DNA from: Bryobacterales bacterium
GTDB taxonomy: Bacteria > Acidobacteriota > Terriglobia > Bryobacterales > Bryobacteraceae
Direction: 5' to 3'
NCBI GenBank assembly: GCA_016721425.1
Contig: JADKID010000045.1
Coordinates: 1 to 64,000 of the forward strand
Length of the DNA: 64,000 nucleotides
Below, one piece after another: positions 1-10,300 of this stretch. The position numbers and the translations under genes are program-made. The notes under the pieces are model-generated. The model saw only the letters and a program-made list of their open reading frames with translations, was not told the origin of the DNA and ran no database searches. The first letter of the stretch is position 1. Every line of letters starts with the position of its first letter.

Positions 1-110
1 GCAGTGTCTCAGGTTGAAAGGGCGCGTTCATCGCCGAGATGAACCGCGGGCAACACAGGCTTCCTGGAGCAACTTGAGCTGGATCGCACTGACGAAAGGG
101 GGGCATTGAG

Positions 111-520
111 ATGCAGAAGAAATCGAATTGAGCTTGCGGGTTATCTCGCCAAACCCGGGAGGCTCGGTACCTACCATCAGAACTCCAGTAGCAACGCTCG
201 GCTTTGCGGAAGGCTGTCGCTTTGCTGGTGACTGAAACAACCAGGCGCAGGAACACACCACAACGGCACAGCTTGGTCTTCTACGGAGAACTGGCGGAGA
301 TAGCCCTGAGCTATGAGAAGGGCGACAACGTGCACGCCGAGGGCACGCTGCAAACCCGAAAGTTCACGCCGCGAGATGGCAAGTCCTCGCATCCGTCCTC
401 GAAGTCGTCGCCCGGACCGTCTATCTGCTAGCCAAGCGCGAACGACGAAGGAACTGCCGGCGGAGAACAGGCCACACGTGCAGGGCGCGCCCGCGAACGA
501 ACCTACCGGAGGAAATGGAG
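111..520 (+). pseudogene. Decayed single-stranded DNA-binding protein (ssb) remnant
   Basis: No frame stays open, but consecutive frames spell a typical SSB. After an ATG at 111 with a purine-rich stretch upstream, one frame reads RIELAGYLAKP, the next gives EARYLPSE then TPVATLGFAE. Another gives SLVFYGELAEIALSYEKGD followed by EGTLQTRKFTPRDG, and a last one VLEVVARTVYLLAKRERR. This is the order of the OB-fold strands in SSB, with at least three frame changes and one lost codon register right after the start. It is the first of five collinear plus-strand remnants reaching 3.7 kb, so it probably served a conjugative element rather than the chromosome. The 3' limit is approximate. The SSB assignment is by eye from motif order. 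Confidence 0.6.
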
Positions 521-527
521 GCTACCG

Positions 528-1146
528 ATGGCGAGATTTGGCCCTCCTGACTTCACACCGGTGCGATGGTTGCGCTGGCTTCCCCTTGCTCCTGGCGTGT
601 GCCGCCATCACGTCCTGGTCTGCGGGAGTTCGCATCAACACCAGTTCGAGTATTCCGCTGGGTTCAGAAGGTCGCGACCGGCGATTCGACCGCTGAACTA
701 ATCGAATTCCCGTCCCACTGGAACCATTCGCCTCTCAATCCAGCGAACGCGGCCATCGGACCCCCGGCACGGCCTGCCCTGATTGGGCCGTGCCGCTCTT
801 GAAACCCATCACCGTCGCGGTGGCAGGAGATCTTTGTCATCGTCAGTCCGGACGCAATTTCTGTGAACGGGCGATCACCGTTGAAAACGGCTCCACTCCA
901 CGCTGATCGAGCCGGCCGCCCGTTGCAACCATGGCCAAGTTCGGCCAGTATCGGGTTGACCAGGGCAAGTGTGGGTGGCATCCACATACAGCCGAGGAAG
1001 CCGCCGTGACTCCCCGTACCAGAGACCAATCCAGGTCCGACAAATCCGAAGGAGGTTGCGCGCCCTATGGCGCTTATCAGCGGTTGGAAGACCCAGACCC
1101 GCTCTCTCTGCGTCGGCACGCCGGCGCGATCGGTGCCATCGCGTGA
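528..1146 (+). pseudogene. Decayed conjugal transfer signal peptidase TraF (S26 family) remnant
   Basis: An ATG at 528 behind a good ribosome site (ggagg at 517-525 region) starts MARFGPPDFTPVRWLRWLP. A shifted frame continues LLLACAAITSWSAGVRINTS and then SSIPLG, the membrane anchor and catalytic-serine region of TraF-type peptidases. Later frames give RVATGDSTAELIEF (partly), CPDWAVPLLKPIT, GQYRVDQGK, WVASTYSRGS and QVRQIRRRLRALW, matching the order of TraF family motifs. At least four frame changes are needed, so the gene is dead. The final stop near 1144 overlaps a GTG that would begin the next remnant, as in an intact traF-traB operon. Identity is from motif recognition and was not tested by search. 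Confidence 0.6.
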
Positions 1147-2229
1147 GCGGGCCACTTTGGCGTATCGGTCCCACCGCCATGCTGCCAGGTGCTAATCTTC
1201 GTCCAGGAATCCAGGTCACGCGCCACGACGGTCGCACTCGCATACTTCGGCGCGGCATCCCGGCCGATGATCGAAGCCGCCCGCAACTGTCCAAATTGCA
1301 GGGCCGTCCTTTTCTGCTAAGCCGCGACCGTGCTCCCCGCTTTGCATGGTGCATTGCCTGGTCGGCAAACCGAAGCCAGGCTTCGGTGGCGATGCCCGTT
1401 CGCTGTCTTCGCGGCAACCCCGCCGCCTTGATAGGCCTGATCGGCTGGGCATCCCCACTGGTCGCGGCCGGCGTCTTTTCCCCTGAACGGGTTGGTTCGA
1501 CTTGGCCGCGATCGCCGCCCCGCCAAGCCTGCTACTCCATCCCACGACGCGCCCGCGACCATCGACTGCCGCGATCATGTTGTCTGAGGCCACGAACCAC
1601 GAGTTCATTGAACCGCGGCGCTGCCCACACGTACGCCGCGGTCGACACCAGCCTCGAGAAATCCGATTTTCGCTGGAGACGATCCTCACGGCGGACGACC
1701 AACTGCAAGCCACGGCCTCAATTCCGCCCCTGCGGTCACCGTCCTGCCGGTAGCGGTTGCTTAACCGATGGACGGAGGCAACAGCGACCTTCTGGGAGCC
1801 AACCATCACCACCTTGAAAGCGACCGACGGACCACACTGACTGGCGCCGGCCCACTGTTGCCGGCTCTGACGAGTACCGAAACGCGCTTATCCCGATCGG
1901 AGCGGAGGCACCCGCGCCCTTCATCCAGCGCATCCCGGTCCCATTTGGAATGTGGAAGTCCTTCGGTCCGAAGAACCGAGTGCCGCTCAACCTGCTGGGT
2001 CCTGGCACCCTCACCTCCGAGGACACCGCGCCGCCGTCCTCATCTGCTACGAACAACTCCTGGTTTGGCCGATCCTGCAATCCGCCGCCGAACGCCCGAC
2101 CATTCCTCGCTGGCGTGGCAAACGAGTATTGACAAAGCAGACCCCCATCCCTTCAACCAGCGGGCCTGTCTTCACGCCTGGTCCCGCCTCTTCTCAGCCC
2201 CCCCACTGGTGTCCGCAACTAACACCTGA
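1143..2229 (+). pseudogene. Decayed TraB / nitrilase-fold conjugal transfer protein remnant
   Basis: Pieces in different plus frames line up with TraB of conjugative elements, a membrane protein with a nitrilase/apolipoprotein N-acyltransferase-like domain. They are LIGLIGWASPLVAAGVF (membrane part), TNHEFIEPRR, WEPTITTLK, APFIQRIPVPFGMW, VPLNLLGPGTL, RAAVLICYEQLLVWPILQSA (the cysteine-containing nitrilase motif), TKQTPIP, then ACLHAWSRLFSAPPLVSATN just before a TGA at 2227. Several frameshifts separate them. It follows the traF remnant in the order seen in Ti-plasmid-like and acidobacterial transfer modules. Boundaries are approximate. Confidence 0.6.
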
Positions 2230-2238
2230 GGTGAGTCC

Positions 2239-2452
2239 ATGGAAGAGCAACCTAAGAACAGAACTGAATGTCCTGACGTTGTCGCAGACGTCGCCCTAAC
2301 TTGCCGTTGTTCGAAGGCGCATGTCCGCAACGTGATGGTGAAAGGACAAGTATTGGCTGCCCTGAAGCCGACCCACTTCCATTGGGGCGCCGGAAACTCG
2401 TCCGTCGGGAGGGCTCGACCAATGGATGGAAGAGAACAAGCACCAGTGGTAG
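2239..2452 (+). pseudogene. Decayed excisionase-like HTH protein remnant
   Basis: The stretch starts at an ATG and reads VADVALTCRCSKAHVRN, a MerR/excisionase-type helix-turn-helix. It then shifts frame to LPLGRRKLVRRE and again to LDQWMEENKHQW before a TAG at 2450. These three pieces are the standard HTH, wing and C-terminal helix of small excisionases that precede integrases. Two frame changes make it non-functional. Its place between the TraB remnant and the integrase remnant supports the reading. Confidence 0.55.
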
Positions 2453-2507
2453 GTTCACTGGCATGTCAGGATTTGCCGCGACGGAGACGCAACAAGGAGA
2501 AGGAACA

Positions 2508-3697
2508 ATGCGTCGAAGCGTATTCATGAACGGGAGTGTCTCAGGCCCCGCAGAAGGAAGCCAGAAGGATACTGGTACGCGCAGTGGCGGGATAGCGGTC
2601 CAGAAGTCCAAGGAACTCGAAAATGGTCAGAGCTGAACAGAGCCAAAGCCGATGCGCTGATGGCAGGATCCTCCAGCCCGGAATGATGCCGCCAGACAGC
2701 CGGAAGCAGCTTCAAATCTTAAGCACGTTGCAACAATACTTTGAGGAGGTGTACCTACCCGTCTGTACAGAAAATGGAAGAGCTCAACGGTGACCTTGAC
2801 ACCGAAGGGCTTCGACTGAAACATCAGTTCCGGAGCTGGACTACGCGCCGTGCCGGATCGAGGAGGATTACCCGGGACGACATGCAGGCGTACCTGGATC
2901 AAAAAGCTAAGGTGTTGGCAGAAACCCACCCGAGCATCGATGCATCTGCGATCGGCACTCAGATCGGCATCTCTTCAAGATGGCGTTGAGCGAGGGAGAA
3001 AGTCAGCCGAACCCGACCACCACTCTTTTTACACCCCGCGTGCATGGCCGTGAAGGATCGTGAGAGGTTGGTCCAACCCGGAAGCAAGCCTCGAAGATGT
3101 TGGAGGCGCTGATCGGTGGAGCGAAACCTCGCAAGGTTGGCTATCTGGGAAGGATGAGACCCGGCGAGATCTTGGCAATGCAGATTGGGGGACGTGGCGA
3201 CCGAATCCCTTTGGGTGCAAAGGCGGTTGTACCGATGCGAGCTCGACACCCCGGAAGGACTATGTGGTCGATTATGCATGTGGCTGCTGACCAAGGCAAC
3301 CCAACTGATTCTAGCCGATTGGGAGAGAGCGCTGCCATAGTGGGGATCCTGAGCGCTTGGCTCTTCCCGTCCGAGAATGGTGACAAACCAGTCAGCCGGG
3401 GACAACGTCTGGAGTCGCCAGAAGGTACCCAAAGCTGAGAAACGGTCGGGCTGGAGTGGGCCACCTTTCAGGCGATGCCCGCAGAACCAATCGCGACCCT
3501 GTCGAAGCAGCTGCGAAGAGGGATGACAGCAGTCCGCCCAGTGGGCGAGTCTTGGCGTGAGCCTCGAGGTGAACGATTACGGATTGATCAGAAGATCGGT
3601 AGTCAGGAAGGCTGGAGTCCGAAGGGATCCACGCTCCAGAGACACGCGCGACCCCGGGAGGGAGTGCCGCCGTCAAAATGCGAGGCGGCTCAGCTAG
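2508..3697 (+). pseudogene. Decayed tyrosine recombinase / phage-type integrase remnant
   Basis: A start at 2508 follows the ribosome site aaggagaaggaaca. Frames then spell GYWYAQWRDSG and SELNRAKADALMAG (N-terminal arm-binding region) and LQQYFEEVYLPVC. Next come LFKMALSEGESQPNP and LFTPR, ASKMLEAL, GRMRPGEILAMQIGG (the first catalytic arginine region), AWLFPSENGDKPVSR, GLEWATFQAM and finally LGVSLEVNDYGLI near the C-terminus. The order is that of a full site-specific tyrosine recombinase of about 380-400 residues, broken by many frameshifts and stops. It points toward the tRNA-Gly at 3930-4002, the usual arrangement of an integrase beside its attachment site. The 3' end is approximate (last credible motif near 3600). 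Confidence 0.7.
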
Positions 3698-3929
3698 TGG
3701 AATATGGGGTGCCGGGGGGTGTTTTTTTTCGGGGCTTGCGGGATGGTGTGGGGAGCCATTACCCCGCCGGCGCCGCGAGGTGAGCGGGAGCTAAAGCAGT
3801 AATCGCAGTAAAGCTTTGGAAAAACCGGGATCGGTTCCCTGTTATTGAAAACAGGGAGCGGGAGGGATTGAAAGGGAAAGCGGAGTAATCGGAGTACGGG
3901 TGCGCCAGCCCGCCAAGTTGCTGATTTTA
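3698..3929. other. Non-coding gap between integrase remnant and tRNA
   Basis: No coding potential is seen. The stretch has a T8 run at 3722-3729. A small hairpin has stems 3836-3843 and 3850-3857 (tccctgtt/aacaggga). The 9-mer gagcgggag occurs twice in direct orientation (3782 and 3857), each followed by an agtaatcg-agta motif (3799 and 3884 region). The same 9-mer begins the adjacent tRNA on the other strand. This may be remnant attachment or tRNA-derived sequence; nothing proves it. Confidence 0.4.
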
Positions 3930-4002
3930 TGAGCGGAGCCGAATTCGAACCTGGCGACGTTCAGCTTGGGAAGCTGACATTCTACCACTGAATTACTCCC
4001 GC
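3930..4002 (-). tRNA. tRNA-Gly (anticodon CCC), 3' part abnormal
   Basis: On the minus strand the sequence gcgggagtaattcagtggta begins a glycine tRNA. The D arm is perfect (attc/gaat), and the anticodon arm is perfect (tcagc, loop ttcccaa, gctga) with anticodon CCC. The T loop ttcgaat is present. The 3' quarter is odd. The acceptor partner expected for gcgggag is ctcccgc, but ctccgct is found, one C short, and the T stem needs a bulged A. A shifted acceptor pairing, gagcggg with tccgctc, is perfect but leaves two extra bases before the D arm. No CCA is encoded. Damage confined to the 3' end next to an integrase remnant fits an old integration/excision event. The tRNA may be impaired or a pseudogene. 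Confidence 0.65.
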
Positions 4003-4139
4003 TCACGGCGGACCGTTGCGGCTACTCCGCAACTCTTCCTCAACATACCACACCCGGCTCGGCCTGAAACAAGCAGTTGCGCAAGCAGTTGCCGCACATT
4101 CCCCGACGCTCCAACCCCTGCCCGCGCATCCACATACAC

Positions 4140-4607
4140 ATGCCCGAACTCAAGGAAGGCTCCAAAGCCCCCGACTTCACCCTCGCCACAGATACCGGCG
4201 ACTCCCTCAAGCTCAGCAGCCTCGCCGGCAACAACGTCGTCCTCTACTTCTACCCCAAGGCCGATACGCCCGGTTGCACCAAGGAGGCCTGCTCCTTCCG
4301 CGACGAGTTCCCCCGCCTCGGCGCAGCCGATGCCGTCGTTCTCGGCGCCTCGCCCGACCCGGTCTCAGCCGTCGCCAAGTTCAAGGCGAAGTACAACCTC
4401 CCCTTCTCTCTCCTCGCGGACGAAGAACACAAGGTCGCCGAGAAATACGGCGTCTGGGTCGAAAAAACCAACTACGGAAAGACCTACATGGGCGTCGCGC
4501 GCACCACCTTCATCATCGGCAAGGATGGCCGCATCGCCAAGATCTTCCCCAAGGTCAAGGTCGACGGTCACACCGAAGAGGTCCTGGCTGCACTGGCCGC
4601 TCTCTGA
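4140..4607 (+). CDS. bcp: Thioredoxin-dependent thiol peroxidase (Bcp/PrxQ)
   Basis: A 155-residue atypical 2-Cys peroxiredoxin that reduces hydrogen and alkyl peroxides in the cytoplasm using thioredoxin. The AhpC/TSA fold spans nearly the whole protein: KAPDFTL near the start, the peroxidatic-cysteine motif YPKADTPGCTKEACSFRD with Cys at TPGCT, and the second cysteine five residues later (KEAC) as in PrxQ. ARTTFIIGKDGRI lies near the end. An upstream in-frame ATG at 4077 would add 21 residues with no peroxiredoxin homology, so the ATG at 4140 (MPELKEGSKAPDF) is preferred although no strong ribosome site precedes either. It stands alone between the tRNA and the next gene. Confidence 0.93.
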   Translation: MPELKEGSKAPDFTLATDTGDSLKLSSLAGNNVVLYFYPKADTPGCTKEACSFRDEFPRLGAADAVVLGASPDPVSAVAKFKAKYNLPFSLLADEEHKVAEKYGVWVEKTNYGKTYMGVARTTFIIGKDGRIAKIFPKVKVDGHTEEVLAALAAL

Positions 4608-4842
4608 TCCTCTGACGCGGCGGCGATCACAGCCCCATCCGCAGAACCTGCGTGGTCGCCGGCTCGCCTCTGCCGATTTTGCATCCTTCGCCCCAGTTAC
4701 GCCGCTTTCCAGCCGGCACCTAACCCATTGCGGGAAAGAACGTAGGCACTAGACAGCCCACCTCCTACCCGAACGGCCCCGCCCGTGCACACTAAGTCTC
4801 CGAAGTCGAAACCAATTCGACAGCCCAACCCAGGAGACCCAC

Positions 4843-5454
4843 ATGAAACTCGAGAATGCTCACACCGCGCGGATCGCCTTTGCCATCCTGCTTGCCGTTG
4901 TCCTGCTGGTACCTGCCTTTGCCCAGAATGGATTCCGCGGCAATGGCCCCGGCCAGGGCATCAGCACCAATGTCCAACCCGTCACCCCCGCCGAAGCCCA
5001 GTCGCTCGCCTTCATGCGCGAAGAAGAGAAACTCGCTCGCGACGTCTATCAGAAGCTCTTCGAGAAGTGGAACCTGACCACCTTCCGCAACATCGCCGCC
5101 AGTGAAGACCGCCACTTCAATGCCATCGGCAATCTGCTCACCCGCTACTCCGTCGCCGACCCCGCCCGCGACACACAGCCCGGCATCTTCGTCGATCCAG
5201 CCCTCACCGCGCTCTACACCGAGCTGATGGCCAAAGGCGAACTCTCCCTCAAGGACGCTGTCGAAGTCGGCATTCTCATCGAGCAAACCGACATCAAGGA
5301 CCTCAAGACCGCGCTCACAGCCACCACCAAGGTCGACATCCAGCGCGTCTACACCAACCTGCTGAACGGCTCCTTCCAACACCTGGAGGCCTTCGAGACC
5401 GCCCTGGAGATCTGCACCCTTCCGGCCGCCGCTAGTTCTCCCTCCGCTCGTTAG
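4843..5454 (+). CDS. Exported DUF2202 ferritin-like domain protein
   Basis: 203 residues, with a signal peptide (hydrophobic stretch IAFAILLAVVLLVPAFAQ) and then a DUF2202 helical-bundle domain. The family hallmark AFMREEEKLARDVYQKL is present. It is followed by RNIAASEDRHFNAIGNLL, whose Glu/His residues resemble the metal ligands of ferritin-like proteins, and DIQRVYTNLLNGSFQHLEAF near the end. The start is fixed by aggagaccc just upstream of ATG. The function of the family is not established; the conserved acidic and histidine residues suggest metal or iron binding in the periplasm. The gene stands alone. Confidence 0.85.
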   Translation: MKLENAHTARIAFAILLAVVLLVPAFAQNGFRGNGPGQGISTNVQPVTPAEAQSLAFMREEEKLARDVYQKLFEKWNLTTFRNIAASEDRHFNAIGNLLTRYSVADPARDTQPGIFVDPALTALYTELMAKGELSLKDAVEVGILIEQTDIKDLKTALTATTKVDIQRVYTNLLNGSFQHLEAFETALEICTLPAAASSPSAR

Positions 5455-5542
5455 TCGCCGCTCCGGTCCCGCACTCCGGCACAAGTCGCGCGCCCGCCTC
5501 TCCGCTGTAAACTGGTCCCGAAGGATCTGCGGGGAGGCGAGC

Positions 5543-7339
5543 GTGACGAGAAGAGAGTGTCTTTTTTCTGGAACAGGTCTGGCTACGGTCGCGGCCGGCG
5601 GCCAACAGCGCACCGTGGATGGCACATCGCCACAGATGTGGGGCGAGGCGCGCGCCCAGGGCGCGGAACAGCGGGGCCAATGGCTCAAGGATTCCCGCTT
5701 CGCCATGTTCATCCACTGGGGCCTCTACTCGGAACTGGGCGGCCGCTGGAACGGCAAAGCCTACTACGGCATCAGCGAGTGGATCATGAACCGCGCCAAG
5801 ATCCCGGCCGCCGATTACGAGAAGGTGGCGCAGCGCTTCAACCCCATCGCCTTCGACGCCCGCGAGTGGGTGCGCACCGCCAAGGCCGCCGGCATGCGCC
5901 ACATCATGATCACCTCGAAACACCACGACGGCTTCGCCATGTTCCAGTCCACCGCCAGTCCCTTCAACATCGCCGCCGCCTCGCCGTTCCATCGCGATCC
6001 GCTGAAGGAGCTCTCCGAGGCCTGCCGCACCGACGGTCTGCGGCTCGGCTTCTACTACTCGCAAAGCCAGGATTGGCACGAGCGGGACGCGGTGGGCAAC
6101 CGTTGGGACTTCCCTGCCCCCGGCAACTTCCAGAACTACCTGGAAGGCAAAGCGATTCCGCAGATCAAAGAGCTCCTGAATAACTACGGCCCCGTCGCCG
6201 GCATCTGGTTCGACACGCCGGGGCCCATCACTCCAGACCAGTCCAAGGCCCTCGTCAATCTGGTGCATGAAGCGCAGCCGCAGTGCCTGGTCAACAGCCG
6301 CATCGGCAACGGGCTTGGAGACTACGACACCCTCGGCGACATGGAGATTCCGCGCGCGCCCCGCGCCGGCTTGTGGGAGTCGGTGGATACGCACAACGAT
6401 TCCTGGGGCTTCGCCTCGGACGATCTCAATTTCAAGACCGCCCGCGAGATCGCCATCCGCCTCGTCAAAGTGGTGAGCCGCGGCGGAGTCTACATGCTGA
6501 ACATCGGCCCGGACGGCAAGGGGCGCATGCCCGCCGAATCCGTGCGCATGTTGAAGCAGGTGGGTGCCTGGGTCCACGCCCATGAGACCGCCATCCACGG
6601 TGCGGAACCCACGCCGCTCGGCTCTCTCGCCTGGGGCGAGTGCACCAGGAAAGGCAGTACGCTCTACCTCCACGTCTTCGATTGGCCTGCCGATGGGCGC
6701 CTCATTGTGCCGGGCCTGCACACCAAAGTCGCCAAGGCCACACTATCAAACTCGGCGGCAGTCCCCGTGAAGGCGATCCCCGATGGCCTGGAGTTGCAGT
6801 TGCCCGCCAGACCGCCCAAGGAGTTGATCCCGGTGATCACGCTCGAGACCACCGGGCCGATCAAGGCGAGCCGCGACCTCTACGTTCTGAGCGGATACGA
6901 GAACACATTGGACACAGGCGGCGCACTGCTCTCCGGCTGCAAGAGCAACAAGGTGCAGTGGATGGAGAAGTTCGGAGATTGGAAACACGCCGAGTGCGCA
7001 ATCGAGTGGGCGGGCGCCGGCAGCGCCGCCACGTGGGCATTTCGCACGGCCGGGCCGGCCGAGTTCTACGCCGACGTCGAATACTCGCTGCCCGCCGAGG
7101 ACGACTACAGCGAATGGCACCTCACCCTGGATGGCAAGCCCGTCACGTTCCCGCTGATCGACACCGGCGAGCGGGCCAAGCGCACGGCGTTTGGCGGCGC
7201 GCTGCCGCGCTTCCGCGTCTATCGCATCGGCCTCATCCGTATCGAGAAACCCGGCCTGCACGAGTTGAAGCTCGGCCCCACCGGCACAGCCGGCAAGGGC
7301 GCCAAGGTTTCCGGAGTCACGCTGCGGCCTGCCAACTAA
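5543..7339 (+). CDS. Alpha-L-fucosidase (GH29), exported
   Basis: 598 residues. It starts with GTG behind a ggggagg ribosome site, and the N-terminus TRRECLFSGTGLATVAAG looks like a twin-arginine-type signal. The GH29 catalytic barrel covers roughly residues 40-350: DSRFAMFIHWGLYSELGG, ITSKHHDGFAMFQS, GLRLGFYYSQSQDW, and GPVAGIWFDTPGP with the nucleophile Asp in WFD. LLNIGP-type motif MLNIGPDGKGRMP is also present. A C-terminal beta domain follows. It would release alpha-L-fucose from plant or microbial glycans. It converges on the GH106-like gene with stop codons overlapping, leaving no room for a terminator between them. Confidence 0.9.
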   Translation: MTRRECLFSGTGLATVAAGGQQRTVDGTSPQMWGEARAQGAEQRGQWLKDSRFAMFIHWGLYSELGGRWNGKAYYGISEWIMNRAKIPAADYEKVAQRFNPIAFDAREWVRTAKAAGMRHIMITSKHHDGFAMFQSTASPFNIAAASPFHRDPLKELSEACRTDGLRLGFYYSQSQDWHERDAVGNRWDFPAPGNFQNYLEGKAIPQIKELLNNYGPVAGIWFDTPGPITPDQSKALVNLVHEAQPQCLVNSRIGNGLGDYDTLGDMEIPRAPRAGLWESVDTHNDSWGFASDDLNFKTAREIAIRLVKVVSRGGVYMLNIGPDGKGRMPAESVRMLKQVGAWVHAHETAIHGAEPTPLGSLAWGECTRKGSTLYLHVFDWPADGRLIVPGLHTKVAKATLSNSAAVPVKAIPDGLELQLPARPPKELIPVITLETTGPIKASRDLYVLSGYENTLDTGGALLSGCKSNKVQWMEKFGDWKHAECAIEWAGAGSAATWAFRTAGPAEFYADVEYSLPAEDDYSEWHLTLDGKPVTFPLIDTGERAKRTAFGGALPRFRVYRIGLIRIEKPGLHELKLGPTGTAGKGAKVSGVTLRPAN

Positions 7340-10300
7340 GGGCGAATCAGCAGTCGCACCGGCCCCATCAGGCCGGAAGGCGATGGGCTGCGGTAGCGCG
7401 TCGGAATGGTCTGATAATGGTTCGAAAGTGCGCTATAAACGAGCACTTCCACGCGATTTTGGCCCGTTTTGACCAGCTTTGAGATGTCGTAACGGTATGG
7501 CGGCGCCAGGCGTGTGCCGGCCGATTGCCCGTTGACCAGGACCTCCGCGCTGGCCACCGCCATGCCCAAATCCAGCACGGTCTCCCCGCCTGCCTGATCG
7601 GCCGCAATCTCCACGGTCTTGCGGTACCAGGCGCCGCCGGAGTAGCTGGAGAGCCCGTCGATGCGGGACCAATCGCCGGCGGCCAGAAGGCCCGGCGCGC
7701 AATCGAAGGCCACCGGTTCGGGAAAGGCCGCGCCGCCGTACACGCCGCGCTCCTGCTCCACTCGAATCGCCACCTTCACCGGCGCTGGCGACGTCTTGCC
7801 GGCCGGCACGCGAAACTCGAATGATCCGTCGCCGCGCGGCCGCGCCGGGCCCAACTGCACGGGCCGCCCGTCGATCCACACTGCCGGCTTGCCCCGCACG
7901 ATCATCGTCAGGCTGCGCATTCCGGGCGGCGCAGTTGTGCGATACCAGCCGGCGGGCCTGGCCACATTCGGCCGCGTATCGAACGCCAGCAGGCCGGGGC
8001 GGTTGTACCACACGCTGGAGAGCGGATACGTCTGTTTCCAGCCCGCCGGCGTGGCCGGGTCCTCCAGAAAGAAATTGCCGCGCCCCGGTTTGTCATAACG
8101 CAGCAACAGCGGATTGGCGCCCTTTGCCACCGCAACGGCGGAGCCGCCGGCAGGCACTGCCGCGTGATTCACCCACACCGCATCAGGCCGCATGCCGCCC
8201 GCGAGAATCCGCGCCTGCATGGCGCGCGGCGCCATCGCGACCGTCCACAGATAGTAGCGGGAGCCGCCCTCCTCTTCGGTGTAGACAGAAGTGGTGGCCT
8301 TGAGTTGCAGGCGGCCGAGCGCGATGAACTCCTCCGGCATCTCGGCCTTCAGTCCGTGATAGCCCTGGTGCCCCGGATCGTTCTCCACGCCCCATCTCAT
8401 CGAAAACTCATACGGCGTCCAACGATACTGCTTGCCCGCGAATTCCACGGGGACGGCCGGATCCACGGCGTTGAGCGCCGCCAGCCGCCGTTCCAACTCC
8501 GTTGTGTCCACGCCATTCGGCAGCGGGCCGAGCTTCCACAGGTGCGGCCCATATGAATAGGTGGTCTGCGGCCACGCGGAGTCGTCCAGCCGCGGGTCGC
8601 TCGCAGCAGCCGCCTGCTCGGAATAGCGGAACCGGCGCGCCTCCGCCCCAATGAATCCGGGCGCCGCCGGCAACCGGTAATCGCCGAAACGGTTATCCAG
8701 CGTGGGCTTCAACTCAAACTCCCAATCGCCGGCCAAGCTGACCACAGCCGGCGGTGCGGCCGCCCCCCCGCCGGGGCGCGGCGCGCCTGGTGAAAACACG
8801 ATCAACTGCGCTTCGGTGTTCTCCAGAGGCATCCGGATGGTGAGGGACCCTGGCGCCACTTGTGTGGCAGGGAGGGGACTGGTTTTGCCGGTCCACGGAT
8901 CCCACAGTTCCACACTGCCGTCGGAGCGGAAAGTGCACTCGCTATCTTTGGCTGCGCCGTAGACCATGTAGACGTCTCGCGTACCGATCTTGCGGTGGAG
9001 GACGGAGGGCTGAGTGGATGTCTTGCACTGGACATCGCGCTGCATCGCGTTGTCCATGCGCGCCACAGCCGCCACATTGTCCGCCGCGGCGGTGCCCGCG
9101 AGTTCGCGCACCAGCGCGGCCACCTGCGGATCGTCCGCGCCCACGCGCTCGGTGGCCTCCGGCGCAGCACCCAGCACGATCACGGTGCCCCCGGCGCGAT
9201 GGAACTCCACCGCCTTCTCCAAAGTGGAGTGGCGTACGGCGCGCATCGCCGGCAGCACCAGCACCCTGTACTCCTCGCCGGCCACCTTCAACTTGCGGTC
9301 TTCCACCTTGGCGCGCGCCAGCGACTCGAAGTCCATGTAGTCGAAGTCGATGGCGCGGCCATACAGATCGCGCCCCAGCGCGAAGGCCGCATCAACGGAC
9401 GCCTTGCCGCTCATGCCTGCCTCCATCGCCGCCACCGGATACAGGATGGCGACATCGGCGCGATGCACACCCTGGCTCAGCAGATACGACATGCGCTCCA
9501 CGGCGTGCAGGAAATCACCCATGTGGTTCCAATACGGCATGTGGAAGTGATTGCAGGGCGGCGCCCACTCCCACCAGCCGCCGTGCGTGGAGTAGTAGAG
9601 GCCGTGCAGCGTCAGCAAATTCTGCCCTTGCGCGTAGTTGCGCCACGTGGCATCGACGATCTGCGCCGACGTGGTGCCCCACCCGCTGCCGTAGTAGCCC
9701 TCCAGCCACGTGCGCTGGCGCTCGTAGAGATGCGTGATGGAGCTCGCTACCTTGTTCTTGATCACGTCGGACGCGAGGCCCGGCTGGTCGTTGCCCGGGC
9801 CATTCATCCAGCGCTGCGTGCGGAAGTAATCGCCAAACTCGGTGACATCGCGGCCGCGTCCGCCATGATCGCAGCCGTAGAGCATGCCCCGCTTCTGATG
9901 CCATTCATAGAGAGGGCGAAAGTAGTTTTCCTCCTCCAGCGACACCATCACGTCGGAGTAATCCATGCGGACCTTGGCCGCGCGCGGACCAGTCTCGGCG
10001 AACAGCGAGGCCAGTTCCGGGCGCACGTCGTAGCCCTTGCGGCGCGTGAACTCGCCGGCAAACGCGGAGTTCCACAGCCAGCCGCGCACGCCGAAAGACA
10101 GCTCATCGGAGAAGAAGAAGTTCAACCCGCTACCGCTCTGCCCGCGGTTGCGATCCTCGAAGCGCTGGAAGAACTTCTCGATCATCTGGCTGCCGCTGAG
10201 GGGATGCATGGGGTCCAAGGAAACGGGCGCGTCCTTCACGGAGACGGAGACGATCCGCCACGTTCCGGCGGGCGCGGTCCAGCGCAGGGCGCGGCCCTGC

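Noticed and set aside
3698..3930. A precise attachment-site repeat of the tRNA 3' end inside the window
   Set aside because: I found no second copy of the 3' end of the tRNA between 1 and 3930; the far junction must be outside the window or lost.
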